Source: JABDMH01 sp965223215
GTDB taxonomy: Bacteria > Bacteroidota > Bacteroidia > Chitinophagales > Saprospiraceae
DNA length: 64,000 nucleotides
Direction: 5' to 3'
Assembly: GCA_965223215.1 (NCBI GenBank)
Contig: CBDCVZ010000010.1
Coordinates: 5,828,001-5,892,000, forward strand
Positions 1-7,943 of this stretch are shown one piece after another. The notes beneath the pieces are model-generated. The model saw nothing but the letters and a program-made list of their open reading frames with translations, did not search any database and was not told the origin of the DNA. Within the stretch, counting starts at the first letter, position 1. Every line of letters begins with the position of its first letter. The position numbers and the translations under genes are program-made.

Positions 1-77
1 AAGTATTTGATGGCCTGGCGACAGACGTTCGAAACAATTTGTTTTATGCCAATGCCGGTATTCGGATAGGTTTCTGA
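1..77 (+). CDS. C-terminal end of an outer-membrane beta-barrel protein (partial)
   Basis: Only the last 24 codons are in the window, read from base 3 and ending at the TGA at 75-77. The peptide ends NNLFYANAGIRIGF, which matches the end of the next gene (NNIFFVNVGLRLGG) in pattern and position. Alternating hydrophobic residues and a C-terminal aromatic residue are typical of the last strand of a barrel inserted by the BAM machinery. It is therefore probably a tandem paralogue of the gene at 248-832. The start lies upstream of the window. Confidence 0.6.
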   Translation, partial: VFDGLATDVRNNLFYANAGIRIGF

Positions 78-247
78 GAATAAGATTTTTCAATGGACGT
101 AACCTCGAGGGTACATGCGACGCAACGAACTTGAGGTTTCCATTATGCCGGAAGGGAAATAGATTTAATTCAAAAAAAGCTCCGGTAGGAAACTTTGTAG
201 GAGTTCAGAATGTCTTTCTTTATGAGATGAAAAACTCCAAGTAAGAC

Positions 248-832
248 ATGCAACTTAAAAACGTTTTATTCCTAATCGCATTCTCCTTTCCCTTCTTGGC
301 AAACGCCCAATTATTCCTGAGGCCGCAAGCTGGTTTTAACTCTTCCCAGCTGACTAAAGACATCCGAGATGGTGAGTTCTCTGATCAACTGGGATTCCAA
401 TTTGGCATTGATTTTCAACTGGGGGGGAGACTTTATATTCAACCGGGAATTTTCTGGCAATCCAGTAAAAATGAAATTAAAGAACGCATCAATGGCAACC
501 AATCAGATTTTGTCATCAGTCGAATTCAAGTGCCTGTGCAATTGGGATACCGTTTGATAGCGGACCCCGATGGCTTGTTGAATGCAAGAATTTTCACCGG
601 TCCCAGCGCTTCCTTCATCGTCAATAAAAACTTAAATGAAGTCGCCCTTTTCGACAAAGACGACTTCAAGGGAGCGCTTTATGGATGGAATGTCGGTTTC
701 GGCATTGATTTGGCCATCTTCTTTGTCGATGCTGGCTATTCTGTAGGCCTGAATGAAGTATTCGAAAGTAGTCTTAGTTCTGCAAAGAACAATATCTTCT
801 TTGTCAATGTAGGACTACGACTTGGAGGATGA
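248..832 (+). CDS. Outer-membrane beta-barrel protein (OMP_b-brl_2-like)
   Basis: 194-residue protein with an N-terminal signal peptide (hydrophobic core LFLIAFSFPFLANAQ, cleavage probably after ANA). The rest has alternating beta-strand patterns with Gly/aromatic pairs (GFQFGIDFQLGGRLYIQPG, then GYRL, then YGWNVGFGIDLAIFFVDAGY), as in the small porin-family barrels common in Bacteroidota. It ends NVGLRLGG, a terminal strand. Its function is unknown; such proteins are generally assigned only to the outer membrane. The preceding partial gene ends very similarly, so the two look like tandem duplicates 170 bases apart. No ribosome binding site is recognisable. The converging trp operon ends 12 bases downstream with no obvious terminator between them. 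Confidence 0.75.
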   Translation: MQLKNVLFLIAFSFPFLANAQLFLRPQAGFNSSQLTKDIRDGEFSDQLGFQFGIDFQLGGRLYIQPGIFWQSSKNEIKERINGNQSDFVISRIQVPVQLGYRLIADPDGLLNARIFTGPSASFIVNKNLNEVALFDKDDFKGALYGWNVGFGIDLAIFFVDAGYSVGLNEVFESSLSSAKNNIFFVNVGLRLGG

Positions 833-844
833 TCCCGGTTCATC

Positions 845-1621
845 TCAGTCACCACGAATGGCACTAATAAAATCGGGAATCACCCGATCGATTGGCTGAC
901 CGTTGCCCAGGGCTTTGATGAACGCACTGCCGATGATTGCACCAGATGAATGTTGACAAGCCTGCGAGAATGTTTCGTGATTTGAGATCCCAAATCCAAT
1001 CAGTCTTGGGTTATTTAGATTCATGTCATGAATCCGCTTGAAGTAGGCCCGTTGCTTTTCGGAGATGCCTGATTTAGCACCGGTAATCGAGGCGTCTGAG
1101 ACCATATATACAAATCCAGATGCCATGGCATCTATTTTTCGAATACGATCTGCCGAAGTCTGTGGCGTAATTAAGAAGATCATATGGAGTCCGTGATCAT
1201 GCATTTTATCTCTAAACTCCGTCTCATAAATTTCGACCGGAAGATCGGGGATAATTAGTCCGTCGATTCCCTTGTTGACACATTGCTCAAAAAACTGATC
1301 CACTCCATATTGCATTACTTGATTTAGGTAGCCCATTAAAAGCAATGGTATTTCTGTTTTAGATCTGATGTCAGATAATTGATCGAATAAAAGCGAAAGT
1401 GTCATCCCATTCTTGAGAGCAATGGCACCACTCTCCTGGATCGTAGGACCATCCGCCATGGGATCCGAATAGGGCATTCCGATCTCAATCAAATCCACCC
1501 CTGCGGCAGCTAATTCCAGAATAATTTTCTCGGTATCTCCACCGTTTGGATATCCTGCCGTGAAATATATGCTCAGGATATTGCGATCTTTTTGACCAAA
1601 TAATTTGTCAATTCTATTCAT
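845..1621 (-). CDS. trpA: Tryptophan synthase alpha chain
   Basis: Cleaves indole-3-glycerol phosphate to indole and glyceraldehyde-3-phosphate; indole is channelled to TrpB. It is a TIM barrel of 258 residues. Visible motifs are YFTAGYPN near the N-terminus, DLIEIGMPYSDPMADGPTIQ with the catalytic Glu and Asp, and the phosphate-binding GFGIS and GAIIGSAFIKAL segments near the C-terminus. I chose the ATG at 1621 (MNRIDKLF), which overlaps the trpB stop by 8 bases; an upstream start at 1666 would add 15 residues unlike the family. It is the last gene of the trp operon and is translationally coupled to trpB. Confidence 0.97.
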   Translation of the reverse strand: MNRIDKLFGQKDRNILSIYFTAGYPNGGDTEKIILELAAAGVDLIEIGMPYSDPMADGPTIQESGAIALKNGMTLSLLFDQLSDIRSKTEIPLLLMGYLNQVMQYGVDQFFEQCVNKGIDGLIIPDLPVEIYETEFRDKMHDHGLHMIFLITPQTSADRIRKIDAMASGFVYMVSDASITGAKSGISEKQRAYFKRIHDMNLNNPRLIGFGISNHETFSQACQHSSGAIIGSAFIKALGNGQPIDRVIPDFISAIRGD

Positions 1622-2801
1622 AATGCTCAAGTTCCTTGATGTAGGTGCTGAGGTCTTTGTCTCCACGCCCCGATAAATTAATGACAGTACATTCGTCTGG
1701 TGCGAACTTCATTTGGTCGAGCGCAGCAAAAGCATGTGCCGATTCCAAAGCCGGGATGATGCCCTCCAGCCGAGTTAATTTAAAGGCCGCATTTAAAGCC
1801 TCTCGATCAGTGATGCTAATGGCCATTGCTCTCCCCTCATCGATCAGATGTGCGTGGAGTGGACCAATTCCCGGATAATCCAATCCCGCCGACAATGAAT
1901 AGGGTTCTATAATCTGTCCATCTTCAGTCTGCATGAGCAAGGTCCGGCTGCCGTGAATGATGCCTTTACTACCCAGCACACTGGTAGCGGCTGATTCTCC
2001 GCTATGGATACCCAGACCGGCTGCTTCTACTGCGACCAGCTTTACCCTCTGATCGTCAAGATAATGGTAGTAGGCACCGGCGGCATTTGATCCTCCTCCT
2101 ACGCAAGCGATGATTGTATCTGGATATTCCCGACCAATCTGAGTCGTTAGTTGGGTCTTCATTTCCTCACTGATCACAGATTGAAACCTTGCTACCATAT
2201 CAGGGTACGGATGCGGACCCACTACGGATCCAATGATGTAGTGGGTGTCGACGGGGTTGCTGATCCAATCACGAATGGCTTCATTGGTGGCGTCTTTTAA
2301 CGTCTTACTGCCGCTATTGGCAGGAACCACTTTTGCACCCAGCATTTTCATCCGAGCTACATTGGGTGCCTGCCTTTCGATATCGATGGCTCCCATATAA
2401 ACTATACATTGCATTCCCATCAAGGCACAAACCGTAGCGGTGGCTACTCCGTGCTGACCTGCTCCTGTTTCAGCAATGATCCTGGTCTTACCCAGTCTTC
2501 TAGCCAAGAGAATTTGACCAATGGTGTTGTTGACCTTATGCGCTCCGGTATGATTCAAGTCTTCTCGCTTTAAAAATATTTTGGTTTGGTACGCTTTAGA
2601 AAGCCGTTTAGCAAAATAGAGGGGAGTCGGTCGGCCAACATAATCCCGGAGCAGATCTTGCATCTCTTTTTGAAAAGAAGGCTCTGCAATAATATCCAAG
2701 TAATTATTCTTTAACTCCTCAATATTAGCATGTAACATTTCTGGGATAAAAGCACCTCCAAAATCTCCATAAAACCCTTGCGAATCAACTGAGAAATTCA
2801 T
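1614..2801 (-). CDS. trpB: Tryptophan synthase beta chain
   Basis: PLP enzyme that condenses indole with serine to give tryptophan; 395 residues, the normal length of TrpB1. The PLP lysine lies in HTGAHKVNN, the catalytic Glu in AETGAGQHG, and the phosphate-binding loop in CVGGGSNAAG; GRGDKDL near the end is also typical. The start is taken as the ATG at 2801 (MNFSVDSQGFYGDFGGAF), which fits the family N-terminus; an in-frame start at 2867 would run far into trpF. The gene overlaps the end of trpF by 17 bases and the start of trpA by 8 bases, so the three are probably translationally coupled. Confidence 0.97.
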   Translation of the reverse strand: MNFSVDSQGFYGDFGGAFIPEMLHANIEELKNNYLDIIAEPSFQKEMQDLLRDYVGRPTPLYFAKRLSKAYQTKIFLKREDLNHTGAHKVNNTIGQILLARRLGKTRIIAETGAGQHGVATATVCALMGMQCIVYMGAIDIERQAPNVARMKMLGAKVVPANSGSKTLKDATNEAIRDWISNPVDTHYIIGSVVGPHPYPDMVARFQSVISEEMKTQLTTQIGREYPDTIIACVGGGSNAAGAYYHYLDDQRVKLVAVEAAGLGIHSGESAATSVLGSKGIIHGSRTLLMQTEDGQIIEPYSLSAGLDYPGIGPLHAHLIDEGRAMAISITDREALNAAFKLTRLEGIIPALESAHAFAALDQMKFAPDECTVINLSGRGDKDLSTYIKELEHYE

Positions 2802-3393
2802 TTCTAAATTTTTTAAGCTTTCTAATATTCTTAAGTCCAGGTTTTTCTTCAAACTTACTATTGACATCGATACCTACCCACTGCGGATGCGAAAAGTTCT
2901 TTAAATCTCCCACATGTTCGCCACTGATGCCACCGCTCAAAAAGAAAGGTTGGGTAAATTTATACTTGTTGAGTACTGACCAATTAAATCGCCTTCCGGA
3001 GCCACCAGGCAACATGGATTTAGTATCGAAGAGAAAATAATCCACTTTATCGAGGTATGTTTTTGTCTGGTCAAAATCAAAGTTATCGTCGACTGAAAAA
3101 GCTTTAATTAATATTAGGTTTCGTCCCCTAAAAAGGTTGCAGAAATCAGCGGATTCCTCACCGTGAAACTGCAATCCGTTGAGTCTGTATTTTGTGATTT
3201 GATGATCAATAAATTTTTCTTCAGCGTCGACAAAAACACCGATCTTTTTGATTTCCTTCACTGCCAAGTTCAGGTCATGTTGAACGAATCGAGGAGATTT
3301 CGGATGAAATATCAAACCCATCCAATCTGCTGGTAATTCCGCGAGTTGGTCAATATTCTGCTGATACTTCATTCCGCAGACCTTGAATATCAT
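2785..3393 (-). CDS. trpF: Phosphoribosylanthranilate isomerase
   Basis: Amadori isomerisation of N-(5-phosphoribosyl)anthranilate in tryptophan synthesis; 202-residue TIM barrel. The N-terminal strand FKVCGMK holds the catalytic Cys; the catalytic Asp is in YFLFDTKS, followed by GGSGRRFNW, and phosphate binding is in FLSGGIS and VGIDVNSKFE. The ATG at 3393 shares one base with the trpC stop (TGATG); a GTG three bases upstream is also possible. The C-terminus overlaps trpB. Confidence 0.95.
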   Translation of the reverse strand: MIFKVCGMKYQQNIDQLAELPADWMGLIFHPKSPRFVQHDLNLAVKEIKKIGVFVDAEEKFIDHQITKYRLNGLQFHGEESADFCNLFRGRNLILIKAFSVDDNFDFDQTKTYLDKVDYFLFDTKSMLPGGSGRRFNWSVLNKYKFTQPFFLSGGISGEHVGDLKNFSHPQWVGIDVNSKFEEKPGLKNIRKLKKFRNEFLS

Positions 3394-4193
3394 CACCAGA
3401 GTTGTTTGAGGGATTGCAGATTTTTGACGAAGTCGTCGGCAGTTTGACCAGGATCTTCAGTCTTCATAAAATTCTCGCCGATTAAGAATCCTTGATATCC
3501 AGAACCCATCAACTTAATAATTGTATCGGCACTACTAATTCCACTTTCACTAATTTTCACAAAACCCGGAGGAATACGACCGGCCAAAGACAAGGAGGTT
3601 TCAATGTCAACCCGAAATTTTTTCAAATCGCGATTGTTGATTCCAACTAAGTCTATTTCGTCGCATATTTTATTTAATTGAACATCACTGTGCATTTCCA
3701 GCAGCACTTCAAGTCCTATTTGTTTGGCACAGATGGCCAGCTGCTCGACCTGTTCTTTTGATAAGGCTTCGGCGATGAGCAATATGATGTCAGCTCCGAT
3801 GGCCTTGGCCTCAAATATCTGATATTCATCGATGATAAAATCTTTGCGTAAAATCGGAATTGACAATTGATCTCGCACGCTGATAATATCATCGGGTGAT
3901 CCGCCGAAAAAAGGCCCATCAGTCAAAATACTAACTCCGGCACAACCTGCCGACTGATATCCGAGCGTCACCTCAATAGGCGTGCTGTGTCCATTAATCG
4001 ATCCCTTCGAGGGCGATTTTCGTTTGAATTCAGCAATGATATGACTACTGCCATCACAAGTCAACGCTTCTCGCATCGAATAAACGGTGCGTTGGAAATA
4101 CCTCTCTTTGGCCAAATTACTTTTTGATGTGGCATTTTCACGTTCTGTGATCTCATTCTTTTTGGCTTGAATGATTTTTTCTAAAATGTCCAT
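3393..4193 (-). CDS. trpC: Indole-3-glycerol phosphate synthase
   Basis: Closes the indole ring from carboxyphenylaminodeoxyribulose phosphate; 266 residues, a TIM barrel with the usual N-terminal helix (MDILEKIIQAKKNEI). Family motifs: IIAEFKRKSPSKG with catalytic lysines, LRKDFIIDEYQIFEAKAIGA, LVGINNRDLKKF, and VKISESGIS for phosphate binding. The ATG at 4193 was chosen because the 16 extra residues possible upstream are not family-like. It stands apart from trpF (not a trpCF fusion as in enterobacteria). The gap to trpD is 38 bases, the longest inside the operon. Confidence 0.97.
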   Translation of the reverse strand: MDILEKIIQAKKNEITERENATSKSNLAKERYFQRTVYSMREALTCDGSSHIIAEFKRKSPSKGSINGHSTPIEVTLGYQSAGCAGVSILTDGPFFGGSPDDIISVRDQLSIPILRKDFIIDEYQIFEAKAIGADIILLIAEALSKEQVEQLAICAKQIGLEVLLEMHSDVQLNKICDEIDLVGINNRDLKKFRVDIETSLSLAGRIPPGFVKISESGISSADTIIKLMGSGYQGFLIGENFMKTEDPGQTADDFVKNLQSLKQLW

Positions 4194-4231
4194 TTCAATA
4201 TTTCTTTTACTAATCAATTTCGAATGTCCTA

Positions 4232-5227
4232 TCACACACAACTGGCCAAGGCCTTTTCTAGCGCCTCCATAGCTTTACCACCCTTTAGAGCTTCTTTTGC
4301 CTCCTCGATGCATTCCGAGGTCGGTCGACTGGGATCAAATCTTTGGATGGCCATGCCAGCGTTTGCGCTTACTACATTTTCTTGTGCTTGGGTGCCACGT
4401 CCGCTTAAGATGTCCTTAAATATTTTTGCAGCCTCCTCGACACTATTGCCCCCATGAAGGCTTCCTGGATCTAGTGCCTCAAACCCAAGATCTTTTGGAC
4501 TCAGCAACTTGTCTTCATCATTAGTGCGAATGCTAAAGTCGCTGGTCAGGGAGATTTCGTCGTAGCCAGCTAAGTCATAAATTACGGCAAACGGACTATT
4601 GTCTTCCTGTAAAATATACTGATACAACCTCGATAAATACAGGTCAAATACGCCAAAAAAATGACGTTTGGGTCGAGCTGGATTGACGAGGGGTCCCAAC
4701 ATATTGAAAAAGGTTTTCATTCCGAGGGCTCGTCGAACCGGACCGACTGCCTTCATTGCGGGATGAAAAAGTGGCGCATGAAAAAAAATAATTCCTGAAT
4801 CATCAAGGCGCTGTAAGAGTTTTTCCTGATCGTTGGTAAACTGGTAACCGAGATGCTCCAATACATTAGAAGACCCACTTACCGATGAAACACCGTAATT
4901 TCCGTGCTTAGTCACTAAATAGCCAGCACCAGCAACTACGAAGCAACTTAAAGTAGATATATTGAAAGTATTTTTAGAATCACCACCTGTGCCTACGATG
5001 TCAATAGAGTCTATGTCATTCAGGTCGATGGGCCGTGCAAGTTGAAGCAGGGCATCCCTAAATCCTTGCAACTCTTCCACGGCAATGGGTCGCATCTTGT
5101 AGACCGTGAGAAATGACGCCAGGTGGGCATCATTGAACTGCTCCTCGCTAATCGCAATCAGGATATCTTTAGCCTCCTGACGACTAAGAGTATGCTTAGC
5201 AAATAATTTTTCCAGTGTTGCTTTCAT
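4232..5227 (-). CDS. trpD: Anthranilate phosphoribosyltransferase
   Basis: Transfers phosphoribose from PRPP to anthranilate. 331 residues, typical length for the free-standing enzyme (not fused to TrpG). Motifs: the PRPP-binding glycine loop DIVGTGGDSKNTFNIST, then VTKHGNYGVSSVSGSSNVLE (equivalent to the family KHGNRG.SS.SG segment, with Tyr in place of the usual Arg), and RRALGMKTFFNMLGPLVNP. The start ATG is three bases after the trpG stop. The Arg-to-Tyr change in the KHGN motif is noted but the rest of the site is intact. Confidence 0.96.
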   Translation of the reverse strand: MKATLEKLFAKHTLSRQEAKDILIAISEEQFNDAHLASFLTVYKMRPIAVEELQGFRDALLQLARPIDLNDIDSIDIVGTGGDSKNTFNISTLSCFVVAGAGYLVTKHGNYGVSSVSGSSNVLEHLGYQFTNDQEKLLQRLDDSGIIFFHAPLFHPAMKAVGPVRRALGMKTFFNMLGPLVNPARPKRHFFGVFDLYLSRLYQYILQEDNSPFAVIYDLAGYDEISLTSDFSIRTNDEDKLLSPKDLGFEALDPGSLHGGNSVEEAAKIFKDILSGRGTQAQENVVSANAGMAIQRFDPSRPTSECIEEAKEALKGGKAMEALEKALASCV

Positions 5228-5230
5228 GCC

Positions 5231-5851
5231 CTAAACAAGGTTTTGATTATTTCTAATTTCTTGTAGGCGTGCCTGATGCTCATAGGCATGCTCAAAGAAG
5301 TTCTTCAGCATCTTCTTGCCTTCCGGAGTAAGAATACTCTCGGGGTGAAATTGTACGCCCCTGACGTTGTGTTCCTTATGCCTTAGTGCCATGATCGTCC
5401 CGTTGTCATCTTCTGCTAATATTTCAAGGCCATCAGGGAAATTGTCTTTTGATACAATCCAACTGTGGTACCGACCGGCCTGAAATTTTTGATCGAGATC
5501 CTTGAATAAGACATCGTCCTCGATGATGGTCACTTGGGTTGCTACACCGTGGAAAACTTTTTCTAGGTTGATTAGCTGACCGCCAAAAACTTCTCCAATG
5601 GCCTGATGACCTAAGCAGACACCCAAGATCGACTTACGATCATAGTACTGTTTAATAACATCAGGTGTAATTCCTGATTCTGACGGAATACCAGGCCCCG
5701 GTGATAAAACAATAATGTCGTAGAGTTCAACATCTTCAATGGGTATGTCGTCATTTCGCACCACATCGATGGGATAGGGTACAATTTCACCCATGTATTG
5801 AACCAAATTGTAGGTAAACGAATCGTAATTGTCAATCACTAGAATCTTCAT
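5231..5851 (-). CDS. trpG: Anthranilate synthase component II (glutamine amidotransferase)
   Basis: Supplies ammonia from glutamine to TrpE. A 206-residue class I amidotransferase with the full triad: nucleophile Cys in GVCLGHQAIGE, His and Glu in VQFHPESILTPEG. The oxyanion region LSPGPGIPSESG is also present. The N-terminus MKILVIDNYDSFTYNLVQY is typical. In many bacteria the same protein also serves as PabA in folate synthesis; this cannot be decided here. It lies 14 bases after trpE and 3 bases before trpD. Confidence 0.95.
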   Translation of the reverse strand: MKILVIDNYDSFTYNLVQYMGEIVPYPIDVVRNDDIPIEDVELYDIIVLSPGPGIPSESGITPDVIKQYYDRKSILGVCLGHQAIGEVFGGQLINLEKVFHGVATQVTIIEDDVLFKDLDQKFQAGRYHSWIVSKDNFPDGLEILAEDDNGTIMALRHKEHNVRGVQFHPESILTPEGKKMLKNFFEHAYEHQARLQEIRNNQNLV

Positions 5852-5865
5852 AAAATTTCTAATTT

Positions 5866-7266
5866 TCAGAGGTTTTCTGCCAGGGATAGTGCCCTCTTCA
5901 AAGCACCTAATTTATTATTTACTTCTTGTAATTCACTTTCTTCAACACTCTCCGAAACAATCCCTGCACCTGCCTGTCGGTATAAGGTATTGTTCATGCT
6001 TAGAAAGGACCGAATGATGATGGCATGAACGATATTGCCATTAAACCCAATAAAACCAATACCCCCACCATAGAAAGATCGATTGGTGTTTTCATATTCC
6101 GTAATTAATTCTATGGCTCGATACTTTGGTGCCCCAGATAAGGTGCCAGCGGGAAAGGTGTCTCCAAATACCTCTAGAAAGTTTGCATCATCGGGCAATT
6201 CACCTTCGACCTTCGAAACTAAATGGATGACATGACTAAAATACTGAACATCTTTTAGCTCCTTCACGGTCACATTTTTGCAATGTCTGCCTAGGTCATT
6301 TCGGGCTAAATCTACCAACATGATATGTTCCGCATTTTCTTTAGGATCTTCCGTCAGTTCTTGTGCATTTTGAGCATCCTGATCATCATCACCAGTTCTT
6401 TTATAAGTACCGGCAATGGGATTTACTTGCGCAATATTCTTCTTAATGACCAATTGCGATTCTGGAGAACTTCCAAAAATTCGATAACTACCTAGATCGA
6501 AATAGTAGAGGTAAGGGGAAGGATTTACAGAGCGAAGTACACGGTAAACTTTAAAGTCATCTCCCTTAAATTTTTGCATATATCGGCGCGACAATACAAT
6601 TTGAAAGACATCTCCCCTTTGGCAGTGATGTTTACCTTTGCTGACCAAAGCTTTGAATTCTTCATCGGTAAGATTGCTTTCCTCATCTCCGACCAATTCG
6701 AAACCGTATTTAGGAGAAGAAGCCTCAAAAACTATATTTTGAATTTCATCTAAGCGACTAGCTTCGTTGCTCATCCGATTTTCAATCAGGATGAGTTCTT
6801 CATTAAAATGATTGATCGTGATGAGATATCGATAAAATAGGTAATGTGCATCTGGTATATCGATGTCGCGTTTTTCTGATGGGAAAGTCAAGGTGTCAAA
6901 GTATGTTACCGCGTCAAAATTGGTGTGACCAATGAACCCATTGGTGGAAACCTGATCACCTGAAATGACCGCCTTGATCTCCGCCATAAAATCACGAAAG
7001 TAATAGGCGAGATCCATGGAAGACTTCAGCGGCATTTCTTTGATCGAGCCACCTGGATACCGGAGCTCAAGTATGTTGTTTATTGCTTTGACGGATGCCA
7101 GTGGTTCAAATCCGATGATGGAGTTGCTGTTTTCTGAAGAACGGTAGTCATTACTTTCCAACAGACACGGTGAAAGAAAGCGATCCCTGAGTCGCATGTA
7201 GATGGACACCGGGGTTACGGTGTCGGACAAAAGTCTTCGGCTGGTCGTAATGATCTCTGTATTCAT
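5866..7266 (-). CDS. trpE: Anthranilate synthase component I
   Basis: Chorismate-utilising enzyme that makes anthranilate with ammonia from TrpG; first committed step and target of feedback inhibition. 466 residues. The LLES motif of the tryptophan-binding site is visible near residue 36 (CLLESNDYRSSENSNS). The catalytic half has DVFQIVLSRRY, YYFDLGSYRIFGSSPE, NPIAGTYKRTGDD, ENAEHIMLVDLARNDLG, FPAGTLSGAPK and YGGGIGFIGFNGN. First structural gene of the operon; it begins 107 bases after the stop of the leader peptide and 52 bases after the attenuator hairpin. Confidence 0.97.
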   Translation of the reverse strand: MNTEIITTSRRLLSDTVTPVSIYMRLRDRFLSPCLLESNDYRSSENSNSIIGFEPLASVKAINNILELRYPGGSIKEMPLKSSMDLAYYFRDFMAEIKAVISGDQVSTNGFIGHTNFDAVTYFDTLTFPSEKRDIDIPDAHYLFYRYLITINHFNEELILIENRMSNEASRLDEIQNIVFEASSPKYGFELVGDEESNLTDEEFKALVSKGKHHCQRGDVFQIVLSRRYMQKFKGDDFKVYRVLRSVNPSPYLYYFDLGSYRIFGSSPESQLVIKKNIAQVNPIAGTYKRTGDDDQDAQNAQELTEDPKENAEHIMLVDLARNDLGRHCKNVTVKELKDVQYFSHVIHLVSKVEGELPDDANFLEVFGDTFPAGTLSGAPKYRAIELITEYENTNRSFYGGGIGFIGFNGNIVHAIIIRSFLSMNNTLYRQAGAGIVSESVEESELQEVNNKLGALKRALSLAENL

Positions 7267-7318
7267 TGGTCGTTTTTTCTTAAACTCAAATCAAATTTCT
7301 TGGTATGACCCAAAAGTA

Positions 7319-7350
7319 AAACGGCTTGCTGGTGTCCCAACAAGCCGTTT
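7319..7350 (-). terminator. trp attenuator terminator hairpin
   Basis: On the minus strand a perfect 10-bp stem (AAACGGCTTG pairing with CAAGCCGTTT) encloses a 12-base loop and is followed directly by a T-rich run (TTTTACTTTT). It sits between the leader peptide trpL and trpE, where an intrinsic terminator makes sense only as an attenuator, since trpE is clearly the gene being controlled. The 3' arm of the stem is also the target of the alternative pairing listed separately. Confidence 0.85.
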
Positions 7351-7391
7351 GTATTTCGTTTAAATGGCGCCTGTCAATACACCTGTGCAAG
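7325..7391 (-). promoter_or_regulatory. Predicted trp antiterminator pairing
   Basis: In the transcript the segment CUUGC-ACA-GGUGU (7391 to 7379, inside the last codons of trpL) can pair with ACACC-A-GCAAG (7335 to 7325): ten base pairs around a small internal loop. ACACC is in the loop of the terminator and GCAAG is in its 3' arm, so the two structures exclude each other. The segment begins about 13 bases after the last Trp codon and so would be free when a ribosome stalls there, and covered when the ribosome reaches the stop codon. A competing hairpin (AAUACCCU with AGGUGUAUU, about 7397-7376) can form within the leader itself. Confidence 0.7.
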
Positions 7392-7442
7392 GGTATTTGA
7401 AGACCACCACCATATTTTCACTATGTCTGAAATTCTTAACAT
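7374..7442 (-). CDS. trpL: trp operon leader peptide with three consecutive Trp codons
   Basis: A 22-codon frame from an ATG at 7442 to a TGA at 7374-7376. The peptide begins MLRISDIVKI, then three tandem TGG codons (7412-7404), and ends SSNTLAQVY. Three successive Trp codons in so short a frame, directly upstream of a terminator and trpE, are the hallmark of ribosome-mediated attenuation: scarce charged tRNA-Trp stalls the ribosome on WWW and favours the antiterminator. No Shine-Dalgarno sequence is present, as usual for this phylum. The peptide is not expected to have a function of its own. Confidence 0.85.
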   Translation of the reverse strand: MLRISDIVKIWWWSSNTLAQVY

Positions 7443-7943
7443 TAGACCGCTAATATAGATCTCTTTTTTATATGCTGCAATAATTATTCCTAAAAATCAT
7501 GGATCGACCACAAAATACAATGATCAGAGCATCCCAGTGGCCTTCACTGCAGTCGAGCCGTCTTTTGTTTATTTGATCTGTTACCGGACAGCTGGGACCT
7601 ACGTCCCAAGAGTGCCGAGCTACTCTTTCAGATCAGAGGGTGGACGCCTCTCTTGGGATAAAAATTGTATAGTGCACCAACCAGTGAATACTTTCTCCCA
7701 CCTCCCGAGTTTTTTCTCGGTCGATGGTTCGATGGATCCTCTAGGTAGTCTGGAGTCGCCACTTTTGGAGGTTTTCAAAGAAAACTGGTCAACATGAAGG
7801 TGCTGGCGCCTACTTAGAAACGTTGAAAGGGTATTTTCTTCTAAGGTCCAGGGCTTGATGGATCCTTATATTATGGTGTCATATATCAAGTCACCCCTAG
7901 AAATTATCATCAGTTTCATAAATTGATATAAAATCGGGAATCA
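7443..7943. other. Intergenic region between the trp operon and the divergent oxidase gene
   Basis: About 500 bases between divergent transcription units, which must hold the trp promoter and that of the plus-strand oxidase. I could not place either promoter with confidence. Two small inverted repeats are visible: TGGGAC-CTAC-GTCCCA at 7593-7608 and CCGAG-TTTTTT-CTCGG at 7705-7720. An 86-codon open frame at 7537-7797 has no recognisable features and is not called. Confidence 0.5.

Noticed and set aside
1622..1666. Longer N-terminus for TrpA, and likewise for TrpB, TrpC, XdhC, GlgC, the S9 peptidase and the cyclase
   Set aside because: The added residues extend into or beyond the preceding gene and do not resemble the families; internal ATGs give normal N-termini or clean signal peptides.
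7537..7797. An 86-codon open frame in the gap upstream of the trp operon
   Set aside because: No recognisable domain or signal; composition is unlike neighbouring proteins. Treated as chance.
867..7943. A 16-base exact direct repeat ATAAAATCGGGAATCA at 867-882 and 7928-7943, flanking the trp operon
   Set aside because: It could suggest excision or insertion of the operon, but the first copy is trpA coding sequence, and in a 64-kb window about half a chance 16-base repeat is expected. No further repeat or integrase supports it.
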